Position numbers and translations under genes: made by a program
DNA from: Benincasa hispida
Lineage: Eukaryota > Streptophyta > Magnoliopsida > Cucurbitales > Cucurbitaceae
Direction: 5' to 3'
Assembly (NCBI RefSeq): GCF_009727055.1
Contig: NC_052360.1
Location: 71,177,283 to 71,241,282, forward strand
Length of the DNA stretch: 64,000 bases
In this document: in pieces, positions 44,344-55,094 of the stretch
Numbering within the stretch: the stretch's first letter is position 1
Layout: each line of letters starts with the position of its first letter
The notes under the pieces: model-generated
What the model was told of the DNA's origin: nothing
Seen by the model: the letters and a program-made list of their open reading frames with translations, nothing else
Database searches by the model: none

Positions 44344-44639
44344 TTATTTATTTTATATTTTTTTTTTCATTCATCAACAACGCAAGTCTCGAGGACTTTG
44401 AGGTATTCATTTTCTTTTAAACAATCATTCACAGAGAATTTAAAAAAACGCAATTAATGCAGAAAGTAAGCAAATTGAACAGAGCACAAAAATTAATGCA
44501 ATTGAATTAAATGAAAAGTAAATTCATAAAGCAGTAAAAGCTAGTTTAAGAAAGCAATAATTAACGTAATGCATAAAGCAATAAAGAAAGCAATTAAACA
44601 TAGATTTTAGAGATGCTGTTTGAAAGAAATTTCTCACGA

Positions 44640-45000
44640 TTACTGCAATGCACACCTCTCAGGCGGTCAAACTTGCCTGCACAATGTCATCAAGGACATT
44701 GTTCACCTCTTTGCCTCATCCCGTAATGTGTACGGGAAGAGATACAATCTAATTTCTTCGAGAGTCACACCAAATATGGAGAATGCATTGCACATTTCTA
44801 CAAAGCTGGTCAAATGAGCATGCGGGTCTTTTCCTCTCTAAATTGTCCCGCATTTTGGATCATTTGAAGCATGATCGGCCTTATCTCAAACCTTGCATTC
44901 TCCTCAACGGTGGGTCTTGAAATTTTAGAGCTTAATTTTGTTCTGACGTGTCCCGTTGCGAAAAATACACATGATCTCTTTGTCAGTTTAGAATTTATGG
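44640..45000 (-). pseudogene. Athila-like gag fragment (minus)
   Basis: Minus-strand frames read SRPTVEENARFEIRPIMLQM (about 44930-44870), QNAGQF, then LTSFVEMCNAFSIFGVTLEE and RLYLFPYTLRDEAKR (about 44815-44700). It is the same capsid region as at 28950-29210, with stops and a frameshift. Its two primer-site copies lie just upstream at 45112 and 45205. Confidence 0.8.
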
Positions 45001-45111
45001 ATCAATTCCAGTACTCATAAACTGTCAGCCTGTTCTTCGCATTAAACAGACAGTGCAAAGAGATCTGTCCTACAACATACCATAAAAGTATTCAACAGTA
45101 ACCGTTATCAA

Positions 45112-45129
45112 TCCCCGACAACGGCACCA
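45112..45129 (-). promoter_or_regulatory. tRNA-Asp primer site, copy nearer gag
   Basis: Minus-strand TGGTGCCGTTGTCGGGGA preceded by AGTTTA. Two changes from the tRNA-Asp complement. Confidence 0.7.
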
Positions 45130-45204
45130 TAAACTTGTAACGATAAAAATTAATTCCTTATTATGCATGCAATGTGATGATAGATAATGTGCTACGAGCT
45201 CATG

Positions 45205-45222
45205 TCCTCGGCAACGGCGCCA
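45205..45222 (-). promoter_or_regulatory. tRNA-Asp primer site, outer copy
   Basis: Minus-strand TGGCGCCGTTGCCGAGGA, 93 bp from the other copy and also preceded by AGTTTA. The adjacent LTR is not recognisable. Confidence 0.7.
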
Positions 45223-45345
45223 TAAACTTGTTGCGATGAAAATTATGTCTTTATATCTTTAACTTTAAGCATGTGGAAAAATATGAATATGAAGTGCTAT
45301 ATACGCTCAAGTGCTTGCAATAAAGACATTTCTATGCGATACTAC

Positions 45346-45606
45346 TGATAACTTTTAGAAATACAAGTTATTTATACTGTTTTATTTAGATATTGCGGCT
45401 AAAATAAAGAAAAGTTGCGTCCACAGTATAGAAATTGGCTAAGAAATGCGAGAATTTTAAATTGTCATCAATACACCCACTAACACCATTGCGATGGTAG
45501 AATAGATGTTTAAATTTCTGTTTTGCAGGAAATCAGTCACTGCATGCGTTAATGGCTCAAAGATAAAAGAAACAAAGCATCTATGTCGCATTGCGCCCAT
45601 CTTTCG
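45346..45606 (+). repeat. Athila-like LTR start, cut by gag-only element
   Basis: TGATAAC start with one mismatch in the hairpin stem. It matches the first 260 bp of the other LTRs, then is interrupted by a gypsy LTR at 45607. Confidence 0.75.
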
Positions 45607-47194
45607 TGTAAGACCCTAACACTAAATCTAAAGTGGGAGGTTAAATAGAGAAGAAAAATCCTAAGTAAGGATATTGGAACAAAGGGTGGAAAATATTAAA
45701 ATTATCCAAAAAGGTGACCAAAGGTCCAAACGCCTATGAAGGGCTTAAAACATGTGGGGCGCAAGAATGCATGGAGGATGGAAGCAAGAAGACTTGAAAA
45801 ATGGCTAAGGGTTGCATCACTTAAATCTTGTGTTGAGAGCATATTTAGAGAGTTACGTTTGAGTTATTAGGCTGCCAAATTGATTGGAGATCAAAAGAAA
45901 CAAAGGTTGCATTGGTGAGGCATTGAGTCAGTCGGACGCATATCTAGTCCACATCCTGCGCGCACGCCTCGCAGTGTTGCGTCCATCCGCACACCTCGCT
46001 CGACGCATCTCGCACACTAGCCCAGTGCAGCTGCCTTCCCCGTGAAACGCATCATGCCCAGCGCAATGCACGCCCAGTGCGTCAACTCCCTGTGCGGCAC
46101 AACACGCCCACCCTGCCTACTGTCCAACGTCCAGTTGCCTACCACGGTCCAAATAATCTCTAAAAAGGCAAACTTGAGGATTTTGGCTAAATTGGAGAAG
46201 AGTAAGCTGATATTTTCATTATATAATGGTATTTTGGCTATTTTGACATTATTTATTGATATAACAAGTATTAATTGAGGAATTTCCATTGATATGGAGG
46301 AATTCTCCAGAAGGTATCCTCAAGGTGATTTTTAGTGGAAAAACTTGCTTGCGGTGAGTGTTTACTTAGTTTATTGTGTTGATATGTGGATAAATGCATA
46401 TGTAAGTGCAAAATGCATGTTTATGATGTTATGTTGTTTGCCATGATATTGTTTGTGAAATTTCTATGGAAACTGAGATTATACCTGGACTACATAAGTT
46501 AGCATGCTTAATAAAAGGTGCTTGGTGGGAAAATATAGTCGACCTCGGTCGACGAGAAATAATAGTCGGTGATGACCAGCAGGAAAGATAGTCAAGTTAC
46601 CTAAACTTGACTAGCGGGAAAAGAATTGTCGATGTGCACATTGGCAAGAAAAGTGGGTTATAGGAAAGTTTCCATAAAAAGTTGTTATGATTCATAATGT
46701 GTCCATGATATGAGCATGCCACGTATAGCATGGAACTAGAGGATGATGATTGAATGAATGTACAGATGATCATGCATAAATTACTGGAATTGTGATTATG
46801 TGATTGATTTCCCAAAAATACATTTTGCAAAGTGACTATTATTTTTAAAAGAACCACTCACTGGGCTTAGTAGCTCACACTCTTCCAAATGTTTTCTTAT
46901 ATCCCCTCCCCCTCCCCCCCCAGGTAGCAAAGCAGAGCATTCAGGAAGGAGTCTACCAACCACCAACACACCAGGACTTGGTAAATTCGCAGGACACGGC
47001 TCGGATCATGTAATAAAGAATATAGGAAATTGAACTATGTGTATGAAAGTTAGATAGAGTGTTGTAAACATGTTGAAATCTTTAATACATAAGGGGGGAA
47101 ATGTTAAATTTAAATGTTTTGTTGGAATACTACTGGTGTACCTTCACGCTCCCTTCGAAGTCTTGGGGGCTAAGGCTAGGGAGGGGGTGTGACA
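45607..47194 (+). repeat. 5' LTR of gag-only gypsy element
   Basis: TGTAAGACCCTAACAC at the start, GGTGTGACA at the end: 1588 bp. Contains a repeated GGGAAAATA...GTCG motif at 46530-46660 and a C-rich tract at 46905-46922. A related LTR on the minus strand is at 58029. Confidence 0.8.
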
Positions 47195-47197
47195 GCT

Positions 47198-47210
47198 TGG
47201 TATCAGAGCA
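47198..47210 (+). promoter_or_regulatory. Initiator tRNA-Met primer site
   Basis: TGGTATCAGAGCA, three bases after the LTR end. Confidence 0.85.
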
Positions 47211-47702
47211 AAGGTTTACGTAAAACCTAGGAAAAAATTTTGTCTAGCATAAGTATAAATAGAATCTAGGAAAAAGGGATAGGTTAAAGCCAAAGCGGCA
47301 TCAGGAAAAGGCTTACCTAAGGTAGGGAAGCCAGATAATATCAGAAGATAGGCTAGGTCAAAACCTAAAAAGGAATAAATTTAATGAAATATACTAGGAA
47401 AACCTAAAGTGGAGTCAGAAAAGGTTAGGAAAAAGAAATAAGGAATAATAAGTGGACATAGGAAAAAATGAGAAAGGGGAAGTGAAAATAAAGAAATTAG
47501 TAAGTAATAACCTGAATAATGTCCAGTGTAGGAAATGAATCCGAGCAGACAAGACTGAGGGTGGAATGACTCCGGAAAGCAAGCTGGAGACTGCGACGCT
47601 AGCCTAGGGGAAAACCCTGAAAAATCTGAGAATAGTGTGAAGAATAATACTGAATATCCTATTACCTTGAACAATGCAAATTTAGTGGGATCCTGAACTA
47701 AC
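47211..47702 (+). other. Leader of gag-only element
   Basis: A-rich leader with many AGGAAAA words; no coding sequence seen. Confidence 0.4.
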
Positions 47703-48122
47703 ATGAGATGTCCACAATGTGGTAAAAATCATAGCGGTCTGTGTCTGAAAGGGACTATAATTTTCTATGGGTGTGGCAAGGTTGGCCATATCCGCAAAAA
47801 TTGTTATGCTTTTCAGAGAAAAACAAGAGAGATTCAGGAAAAATATCAACGAGAACTGGCTGGAGGTTTGAGTTCAGGAAGTAACAACATATTACCTGAA
47901 CTGATAGTGGACCAAGAATGGGTGCGTGCAGCAAAGAAGGATATTCCTCGACGTATCGTGATTGAATTCGACGAACAGCCCACCTATGACTCTAACAACG
48001 CGGAATCCTATAAATTTTGTATTTTTTGTAAGGAAATAGGACATGTTCAAGAGAGGTGTGTATGGAGAAACGAGAGGATGCACCATAACTTTGAAAATTT
48101 ACGACTATCGAAGAACGAGTAA
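47703..48122 (+). CDS. Zinc-knuckle ORF upstream of gag (139 aa)
   Basis: Intact ATG-to-stop frame. Residues 3-15 read CPQCGKNHSGLC; residues about 22-37 FYGCGKVGHIRKNC is a CCHC knuckle lacking its first Cys; residues about 103-116 CIFCKEIGHVQERC is a perfect C-X2-C-X4-H-X4-C. Between them is an acidic/basic segment (IPRRIVIEFDEQP). Such knuckles bind RNA in gag nucleocapsids. A separate ORF with knuckles ahead of the capsid ORF is not the usual gypsy layout; it may be a duplicated nucleocapsid part from another gag. Frame differs from gag, about 100 bp downstream. Confidence 0.6.
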   Translation: MRCPQCGKNHSGLCLKGTIIFYGCGKVGHIRKNCYAFQRKTREIQEKYQRELAGGLSSGSNNILPELIVDQEWVRAAKKDIPRRIVIEFDEQPTYDSNNAESYKFCIFCKEIGHVQERCVWRNERMHHNFENLRLSKNE

Positions 48123-48223
48123 ACAAGTAACTATGTAGACTGAAAAAAACTACTAATGTAAATAGCAACAATATTCATAAATAAAAATAGTATGTTGATA
48201 ACATATGTCTAATTTATATGTGA

Positions 48224-49240
48224 ATGATTGTAAACAAAATGCTGAGAAGTGGAAAACGTAGAACCGAGCAACCCTCTGGGAATGAAAGTGAATGTTCCTC
48301 AAGCCATCCAAAAGAAAAATCCAGAGAGGAAGAACAAATCGATAAATTCACCCAAAGACTTCATGCAAGCTTAGAAAATATACAACCTGATCCCGAAAAG
48401 AAATATGAGATAGAACGATTAAAGGCATTGGGAGCCACAAACTTTGAAGGAACAAAGGATCCTACAGATGGAGAATCATGGATCAATCAAATAGAAAAAT
48501 GTTTCGAGGTGATGAGATGTCTTGAAGTAAGTCTTGCCACATTCTTACTACAAAAACAGGCGAAAGATTGGTTGAAGCTACTAAAGAATAGGAGAGGAAA
48601 TCAAGAAGAAATATGTTGGGAGGAGTTTCGAAAAGCATTTTTTGAAAGATTCTATCCCCGATCATTCAGGGATATGAAACAAGATGAATTCCTACAGCTC
48701 ATGCAGGGAAACATGACTGTAGCGGAGTATGAATTAAAGTATACGGAGTTATCCAAGTATGCTTTAAATATAATGGTGGATGAAAAAGAACGTTGTCGAA
48801 AGTTTGAAACAGGATTGAGACAAGAGATTCAAACTCCTATTACAGCAACTGCAGAATGAAGAAAATTTTCAAGACTAATAGAAGCCGTGATGAGAGTAGA
48901 AAGAAGTTTAATGATGGAAGAAGTAAGACCGGAAAGAGACTCATCAATGAGTCGGTGGTGGAGGGAAGAACCAAGAAATTTTACCCCCAGGGTAGAAAGC
49001 AAAAGTGGATGGAAAAGAAAAGGAATTACCAACACTAAAGCAGACCCTGAACGGGAGAGCCAAATAAAGGAGTCAATGGTGAGCGTTAACCAAAGACCAA
49101 GATGTCCGATCTGTAATAAATATCACTGGGGAAGATGTTGGGAGCAAACCCAAGAACGATCACACACATGTTTTAAGTGTGGCAGACCAGGACACTTTAA
49201 ACAAGAATGTCCTCAGTTGATGGATACTGGAAATGTATAA
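48224..49240 (+). pseudogene. Gag of the non-autonomous element (one in-frame stop)
   Basis: The first ATG at 48224 (likely start MLRSGKRR at 48239) leads into a Ser/Glu-rich N-part. The capsid core follows (YEIERLKALGATNFEG, WINQIEKCFEVM, ATFLLQKQAKDWLKL, FRKAFFERFYPRSFRD, FLQLMQGNMTVAEYE, KFETGLRQEIQ). A single TGA at 48857-48859 interrupts before RKFSRLIEAVMRVE in the same frame; CGA-to-TGA is a simple explanation. The C-part carries CPICNKYHWGRC and a perfect knuckle CFKCGRPGHFKQEC (about 49170-49212). No pol frame follows. Confidence 0.8.
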
Positions 49241-49507
49241 CCAAACAACCCGGGAGGAAGATCAATGACGGTTGAAGGAGGATGAACTATAGGAGGAAGA
49301 AAAGAGGAAACAGGAAAAATGACGTTGAGGAAAATATATGGACTAACTCAAGATAGGGAAGACAATATGTCGGTCGTGGGAAAAGGGAAAGAGAAAGTTT
49401 TAGAATACTAGAATAAAAGTTGTGGTATAATAAAACTGTATGAGGCAAACTATTAAATAAAAGTTCTGTTCTAAATTAAGTTTCGTTTAATTTCGAGGAA
49501 GAAATTA

Positions 49508-49524
49508 TTTTAAGGGGGTGGTAA
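49508..49524 (+). promoter_or_regulatory. Polypurine tract of the gag-only element
   Basis: TTTTAAGGGGGTGGTAA directly before the 3' LTR start at 49525. Confidence 0.7.
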
Positions 49525-49736
49525 ATGCAAGACCCTAACACTAAATCTAAAGTGGGAGGTTAAATAGACAAGAAAAATCCTAAGTAAGGATATTGGAACA
49601 AAGGATGGAAAAAATTAAAATTATCCAAAAAGGTTACCAAAGGTCCTAACGCCTATGAAGGGCTTAAAACATGTGGGACGCAAGAATGCATGGAGGATGG
49701 AAGCAAGAAGACTTGAAAAATGGCTAAGGGTTGCAT
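49525..49736 (+). repeat. Start of 3' LTR of the gag-only element
   Basis: Matches 45607-45828 with few differences (first one TGCAAG for TGTAAG), then stops where Athila pol begins. Confidence 0.8.
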
Positions 49737-49737
49737 A

Positions 49738-50111
49738 TGAGAATCAACGCATATGAGAACGCAAAGATTTACAAGGAGCTGGAGGAATGGAGGATCAATG
49801 CATATAAGAACACAAAGATTTACAAGGAGCGCGCAAAGCGTTGGCATGACAAACATATATGCAGCAAGAACCTCCAAGTCGGGCAGAGGGTCTTACTATT
49901 CGACTCACGATTATGGCTCTTCCCTAGAAAATTAAAGTCACGTTGGTCCGGACCATTCATAGTTAGAGAAGTATTTCTGCATGGTGCGGAAGAGTTATCG
50001 AATGATGACGGAACCAACATATTCAAAGTTAACGGGCAGCGAGTAAAAGTATATCATGGAGAAGGCTGGCATCGCCAAGTCGACTCTGTAGAACTAAGAG
50101 ACTCTGAATAA
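49738..50111 (+). pseudogene. Athila-like pol C-terminus (integrase tail)
   Basis: Open frame to the natural stop, with KRWHDKHI, VGQRVLLFDSRLWLFPRKLK, SRWSGPFIVREVF, FKVNGQRVKVYHGE: the C-terminal region of Athila integrase. The N-side shows a 51-bp in-frame tandem duplication (INAYENAKIYKELEEWR then INAYKNTKIYKER). Catalytic integrase and everything before it are missing. Confidence 0.8.
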
Positions 50112-51248
50112 GAAAGAATTAGGTGGTCCCTGCACTATCAAATAATCAAAATTCATCAGGGACGCAAGTTTTCGGAATCATGAAATCTTCAACTTTTCTC
50201 TACTACTCAGAATTTTCATTTCACTATATCTTTTTAGTTCTTTATTTATTCTTAGTCTACAAGAAAAAAAAGGGGGCAATCGTGCTGAACGATTGCGGTA
50301 AAAATTTTGTTTTGTTTAATATTATTTGACCCTCACACTGTTTTTCTTGCAATGATCGAGGCGAACAATTGCGGAGGCGCCACACGACAAAGCAACTTAT
50401 CTTATTCTGTCACCGCAATCTAAAGAAAGAAGATCACCGTAAAGCAGGATACATCAACAAACAATGCGGGTGATAGCGCAAATTTGGGGGTTGTATTCTT
50501 CCTTGACTTTATTCCAAATTTTGCACTATCGCATTGCATTTTAATTTTAAAAGTTTTATCACCGCATCCTCTTTGATTACCATAATCATTTAACATTGAT
50601 AAATTTAGTAAGTCATCGCATGTTGCCTCTTTGCCAATTATGATTTCAATGATGATACACATGCTTCTATTTTTTTTTCTTATATACTAGAATCAGCTTA
50701 ATCTTAGAAAAGTCACTTCATGAAATATTTCTAGAAGTTAGAGGTCTGCTAGCTTTCTTTCAAACTCTCTTTACGTAGCTTCATAAGAACATCGCATGAC
50801 TTCTTTCAATCTTTTGGCAATTGGGACATTGCCGCATTTTAAATTTGGGGGTGAGGTATTTACTTTCGACCTTGCTATTTTTAGCTTTACAAAAAAAAAA
50901 AATATATGTGAGAATAACAACTCCACTGTCAACGCAATAGGGAAACCGATATTGATAAGAGTTAAGTTGTGAAGGGCACTTACCCATAGTTGGATGTCCG
51001 CATGACACACGTGGGGGCAAGTCAAAACGAAAGTAAGTCGCCAGGTTCAATGCATAAATAAATGACCATGACTCCGCTGCCAAGTAGGTATGAGTTTAGT
51101 CTGAGGAAGAGCGCATTTCTCGTAGTTGGATGTCCGCATGATACACGTGAAGGCAAGCCAAAACGAAGGCGAGGCACTTGGATCAATCCAAGGTCAGAAA
51201 AAAATGATAATGTCAAGAAATATGCAAGGATAAAAATCATTTGACACC
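50112..51248 (+). other. Athila-like 3' noncoding region
   Basis: A/G tract AAGAAAAAAAAGGGGG (50261-50275), two AAATTTGGGGG tracts (about 50475 and 50842), and two copies of the conserved GGATGTCCGCATGA block (50986-51008 and 51121-51143) 135 bp apart. The terminal polypurine tract is missing before the LTR. Confidence 0.6.
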
Positions 51249-52307
51249 TGATAACTTGTAGAAATACAAGTTATTTAATTGCCTTATTTAGATATTGCGG
51301 CCAAAAAAGAGGAAAGTTGCGTCAATTGTATGAAAATTGGTTAAGAAATACAATAATTATAAATTGTCGTCAATACACCCACTAACACCATTGCGATGGT
51401 AGAAAAGGATATTTCAAGTCTGTTTTGCATGATATTCAGTCACCATATGCGCTCATGGCTCAAGAGAGAAAGATTAACGCATCTACTCGCATTGTGCCCA
51501 TCATTCAAGATGAATAGATCAATCAATGCAATGACGGTGCATGCGACAATCGATCCAAAGCTGAACTTCAACCGCATGCAGTAATAAAAACAACACCACA
51601 TGCGGGCACACGATTGAAGATGCAAATGAGCAGCGCAATCACGGAGGATTTTGACACGTGTACAACTAACCGTTGTGCATTTTCGATGAATTGATTGCAT
51701 AACAGAAGGAATATTTATTCCACCATTTTCGGAATTTCCATAACAATAAAGTTGGGACCACACAAGTTAGAGAGTCAAAGCTTTCACCTATAAATACCCT
51801 CAAGGAATTCACTGAAAGATATACTTGATACACGAGATAATTGATACGAGGCTATTAAGATAGAGGTTGATCTGAGTGCTAATCGGAGAAGATTCGAGAA
51901 GAAAAGAGACAAGGCCGAGAGGTGAGTCTCAGGGCGAATCAATCAAAATCCCCTTTATTACCGCATTTTTATCGCTTATCTTTACTTTACTGCACAATTT
52001 ACTTTATCGCATTTTTAAATACTTGTACAAACAACACTTTTATTAAATTGAAAAACATCTGGTCGCGTATATCACAAATACAATGCAATTAACCTAAAAC
52101 AATCCTTGTGTTCAACCTCGGATCACTCCGAGAAACTTGCGGTGGAATTATACTTGGTTCCAACACAAGGAAACTTGTGACAATGCATAGTATACTACAA
52201 GATTCTCATTTATAACGCATATCTAGAAGTAGTATCGCATATCATCGCAATCATCCATGTGTGGACTTGAACCTTGCTTGCATCATTGTATAGTTTATGT
52301 AACAACA
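51249..52307 (+). repeat. Athila-like LTR with internal deletion
   Basis: Starts TGATAAC, intact start hairpin, TATA box 51789-51796. At about 51945 it jumps from the early leader to the AT-rich late part, losing about 0.8 kb relative to 26822-28628 (including the leader hairpin). It ends AACAACA at 52307, then AGTTTA and the primer site. Pol tail upstream and primer site downstream mean one LTR serves both sides. Confidence 0.7.
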
Positions 52308-52313
52308 AGTTTA

Positions 52314-52331
52314 TGGCACCGTTGCTGGGGA
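52314..52331 (+). promoter_or_regulatory. tRNA-Asp primer site, first copy
   Basis: TGGCACCGTTGCTGGGGA, 6 nt after the LTR. Confidence 0.75.
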
Positions 52332-52388
52332 ACTGGTAACGGGGACATGCACTTGTGGCTTAGATTAAAATTTCTGTCATGAAGTTTA

Positions 52389-52406
52389 TGGCGCCGTTGC
52401 CAGGGA
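52389..52406 (+). promoter_or_regulatory. tRNA-Asp primer site, second copy
   Basis: TGGCGCCGTTGCCAGGGA preceded by AGTTTA, 75 bp after the first copy and closer to the tRNA-Asp complement. Confidence 0.75.
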
Positions 52407-52600
52407 TTGGTTAATGATTATTGTTTGAGAATGTTTGTGGTATTTTTCGGGAAAGATCTCTTTGTACTGGTTGTTCAACGCGAAGAGAAGTCTAACAGCT
52501 TATGAGTGCTAGAGTAATCCAGAAATTCTAAGCGGACCCAAAGATCAGGTGTATTATTCGCGCGAAAGTACATCAGGACCGAATTAATTGGGAAAGAAGC

Positions 52601-52718
52601 ATGGCTAATAATAATGAGGCATTCGTATGAAATCAAAGGGAAATTAACCAGCGTAAGATTCCATATTTCTTCCTACTTACGGCAACATTCCAATGAGAGA
52701 CTATGCGGCACCGAATTT
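52601..52718 (+). pseudogene. Athila-like gag N-terminus, cut by gypsy LTR
   Basis: The ATG at 52601 reads MANNNEAFV then a stop; MRDYAAPNL appears at about 52692-52718 in another frame, as at 28937. The gypsy LTR starts at 52719, directly inside this gag. Confidence 0.7.
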
Positions 52719-55077
52719 GTAAACCCAAGACTTTCCTTGGATTATTTGCTCTTATCACACATTGTAGGATGTTGGATTTAAGTTATTGTTGTTCCATTGT
52801 TGAAGAAAATGGCAAAGATTTTGGTTGAAGTTGTCTTTAATAATTTTTAGAAAGAAAAGAAAAGAAAAGAAAAGGAAAAGGAAAAGGAAAAAGGGAAAAA
52901 AAATGAAAGAAATTGGAAACCCATTCGGTGCTTAGGGTTTAAAGTGAGAACCCACTCATTTCAGCCCATTTCTCCATCATTTCCCATTATATTTTCAAAG
53001 AAATTCGAGAGAGAGAGAGTGAAGGAAGAGGAAGAAGAAGTTGCTGCAGGTTGGAGGTTGAAGAAGGGAGGAAAAGCTCATGCAAGTGCAACCATTGAAG
53101 AATTTGAGTTCAACCTACCTATCTCAGGTTTTTAAGTCGGTTTGAGCTATACAAGAAGAAATAAGAGGTGAGGCCTGACTTTCTTGAAAGTTAATCTATT
53201 TTCCAACAAGTTTCATGAAGGGAGCTTGAGCTAAATTTGATGTTAAGTTAATGGTTTTTGAAAAGGAAAAAAGAGTACAGAATTTTCGTGCAAATCAAAA
53301 GGATCTCTGCTTTTCTCTGGTTTTTCGAACATTCTGGGGTGTACAGGTTGGATTAGAAGCTCAATTGGTATGGTTGGAAAGCTTGTTCAATTTCCTATAA
53401 CTTTCATGAAGAATTCGTGGGCCAAAATGACTAGAAGTAGGTTTAATTTCAGGAGGAAGGAAGAGGGTAGCAGAGAAGCACGAATCTGCATTTGCTGTGT
53501 TCGAGGGATTTCTGGATACAATAGTTAGGAATCTCGTTTTTATTCCTTCAGGTAAGTTGTAGAGGGTTCCAAAACGAAGAGTTTGATATATAGTACATTA
53601 ATATTTGTCAAGTATTGAGGAAGTTATGAGTGTTGGAAGTTAGGGTATTGAATCTGGAAAATCTGGAAAGAAAATGTGAAGTGTGATTGTATTTCTAGAA
53701 TTTAGAATTCATGAGCATGGAAAGACAAGACGATTTATAGTTCTGATGCTTGGTTTCGGTTGTTTGACAGGCCAAGAGGAAATAGGCCAAGTCTACAGAC
53801 CAGGGAACTAGCCAAGACTGTGAGTGATAAAACAAATTTCAAAAATGATTTCTAAACTGTAATTTATGCTTAAATGGTTTATATGCTTGAATATGAACTT
53901 ATGAATGATACATGATTTCTATGAATGGTTTCAAGCATAAGTTTTGAGCTTATATTTTCTAATGAGGTTTATATACGAGCACGTGATTATTGACTTCCTG
54001 GAAAGTACTTGAAACGATACCATTTAAGATAAAGTATGTAGAAAATAAGCAGGCATGTTTTAATGTTTTCATGTGGTTTCAAGCATAAGTACTGTTTAAA
54101 TATTTTCAGTTTTCCACGAGCAAGCTGAGTAAGCTTGAGTTTTACGAAAGATAAAGATAAGCAGGCATGTTTTAATGTTTTCATATGGTTTTATGAGACT
54201 TTTATTGACTACATGATTGAGATATTGAGCCCGAGGCTATATGGTACCGTGTGCACACAGGTTATATTTCGTTGTTGACGTTGAATGTACTCCATGACAA
54301 CGATGCTATTGGGAGTGTTGGGCGAGCTCCACTACATCGTAGAGCTAGTAAACGTTGGTTGTACTGGGCGTGCCCTACACAACGTTGATTTTTCATGTTA
54401 GTTAAAGTGTTTTATATACTTGATATGCCTTGCTAGATTTTAATGACGTACTTGCGGAACATTTGAGAAAGCTTTTAGCATTACACGTTTATGTTTAACG
54501 CTTTGAGTGAACAGATTTATACGTTTAAAGGTTTATCACGTGATTCTGATTTGCGGATTTATAGTTTTAAATTGTCACTCACTGGGATTCGTAGCTCACT
54601 ATTTCAAAATGTTTTCCCACTTTTCAGGTAGAGATCGAGCTCCCGGTGCCTGGTAACTGCCAAAGTCTGTTTTCTCTTAAAAGCTTCCAAATCAAGCTTC
54701 ATACATTGGTAGAGTTGTGCATTGTGTCTGTTTATATTATAAATGTCTTTGTAAGAACTGGATAGTTTATGGTTGTGTAAGCACTAGATGTTGTGGTTGT
54801 GTAAACCCCAGTTGGATATGTTTTTGGTAGTGATATATCTATCAGGTTATTTTCCAAAGAGAGTTATGTCAGGACTGCACTTCATGTGTGTCTAAAGGTT
54901 TTCAGGGATTCCGCTTTGTTGTGTTACCTGTAAAGTATTTTATATCTAAGATTAGTATGTTTATCAAGTTCAACGATTCAGCAGGGTCAATAGGTATCGT
55001 TAGAGGAGGATGATGTCTGTTGGCTTCACGTCATCTCCCTGACTAAGCTAGCAAGTAGTCTGGGAGAGGGTGTGACA
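52719..55077 (+). repeat. 5' LTR of Tekay/Del-like gypsy element
   Basis: Starts TGTAAACCCAAG within Athila gag, ends GGTGTGACA at 55077 (2359 bp). Contains an (AAAAG)n tract at 52855-52900, GAGA-rich leader, and a repeated AAGCAGGCATGTTTTAATG block at about 54046 and 54157. Start inferred from the gag break and the TGTAA terminus. Confidence 0.65.
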
Positions 55078-55080
55078 ACT

Positions 55081-55094
55081 TAGTATCAGAGTGG
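55081..55094 (+). promoter_or_regulatory. Degenerate initiator tRNA-Met primer site
   Basis: TAGTATCAGAGTGG, three bases after the LTR; TAG for TGG is an inactivating-type change. Confidence 0.65.

Larger units (their letters stand above)
45607..49736 (+). mobile_element. Non-autonomous gag-only Ty3/gypsy element (TR-GAG-like)
   Basis: A 5' LTR (45607-47194), initiator-Met primer site, zinc-knuckle ORF, gag, polypurine tract and the first 212 bp of a 3' LTR lie in order with no protease, RT or integrase. The two LTR starts differ at about 7 of 210 positions, so the element is fairly young. Its gag resembles that of the gypsy element at 55314, a possible helper lineage. The 3' LTR stops abruptly at 49736. 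Confidence 0.75.

Noticed and set aside
44223..44420. Poly-isoleucine frame
   Set aside because: Translation of the (ATT)n microsatellite.
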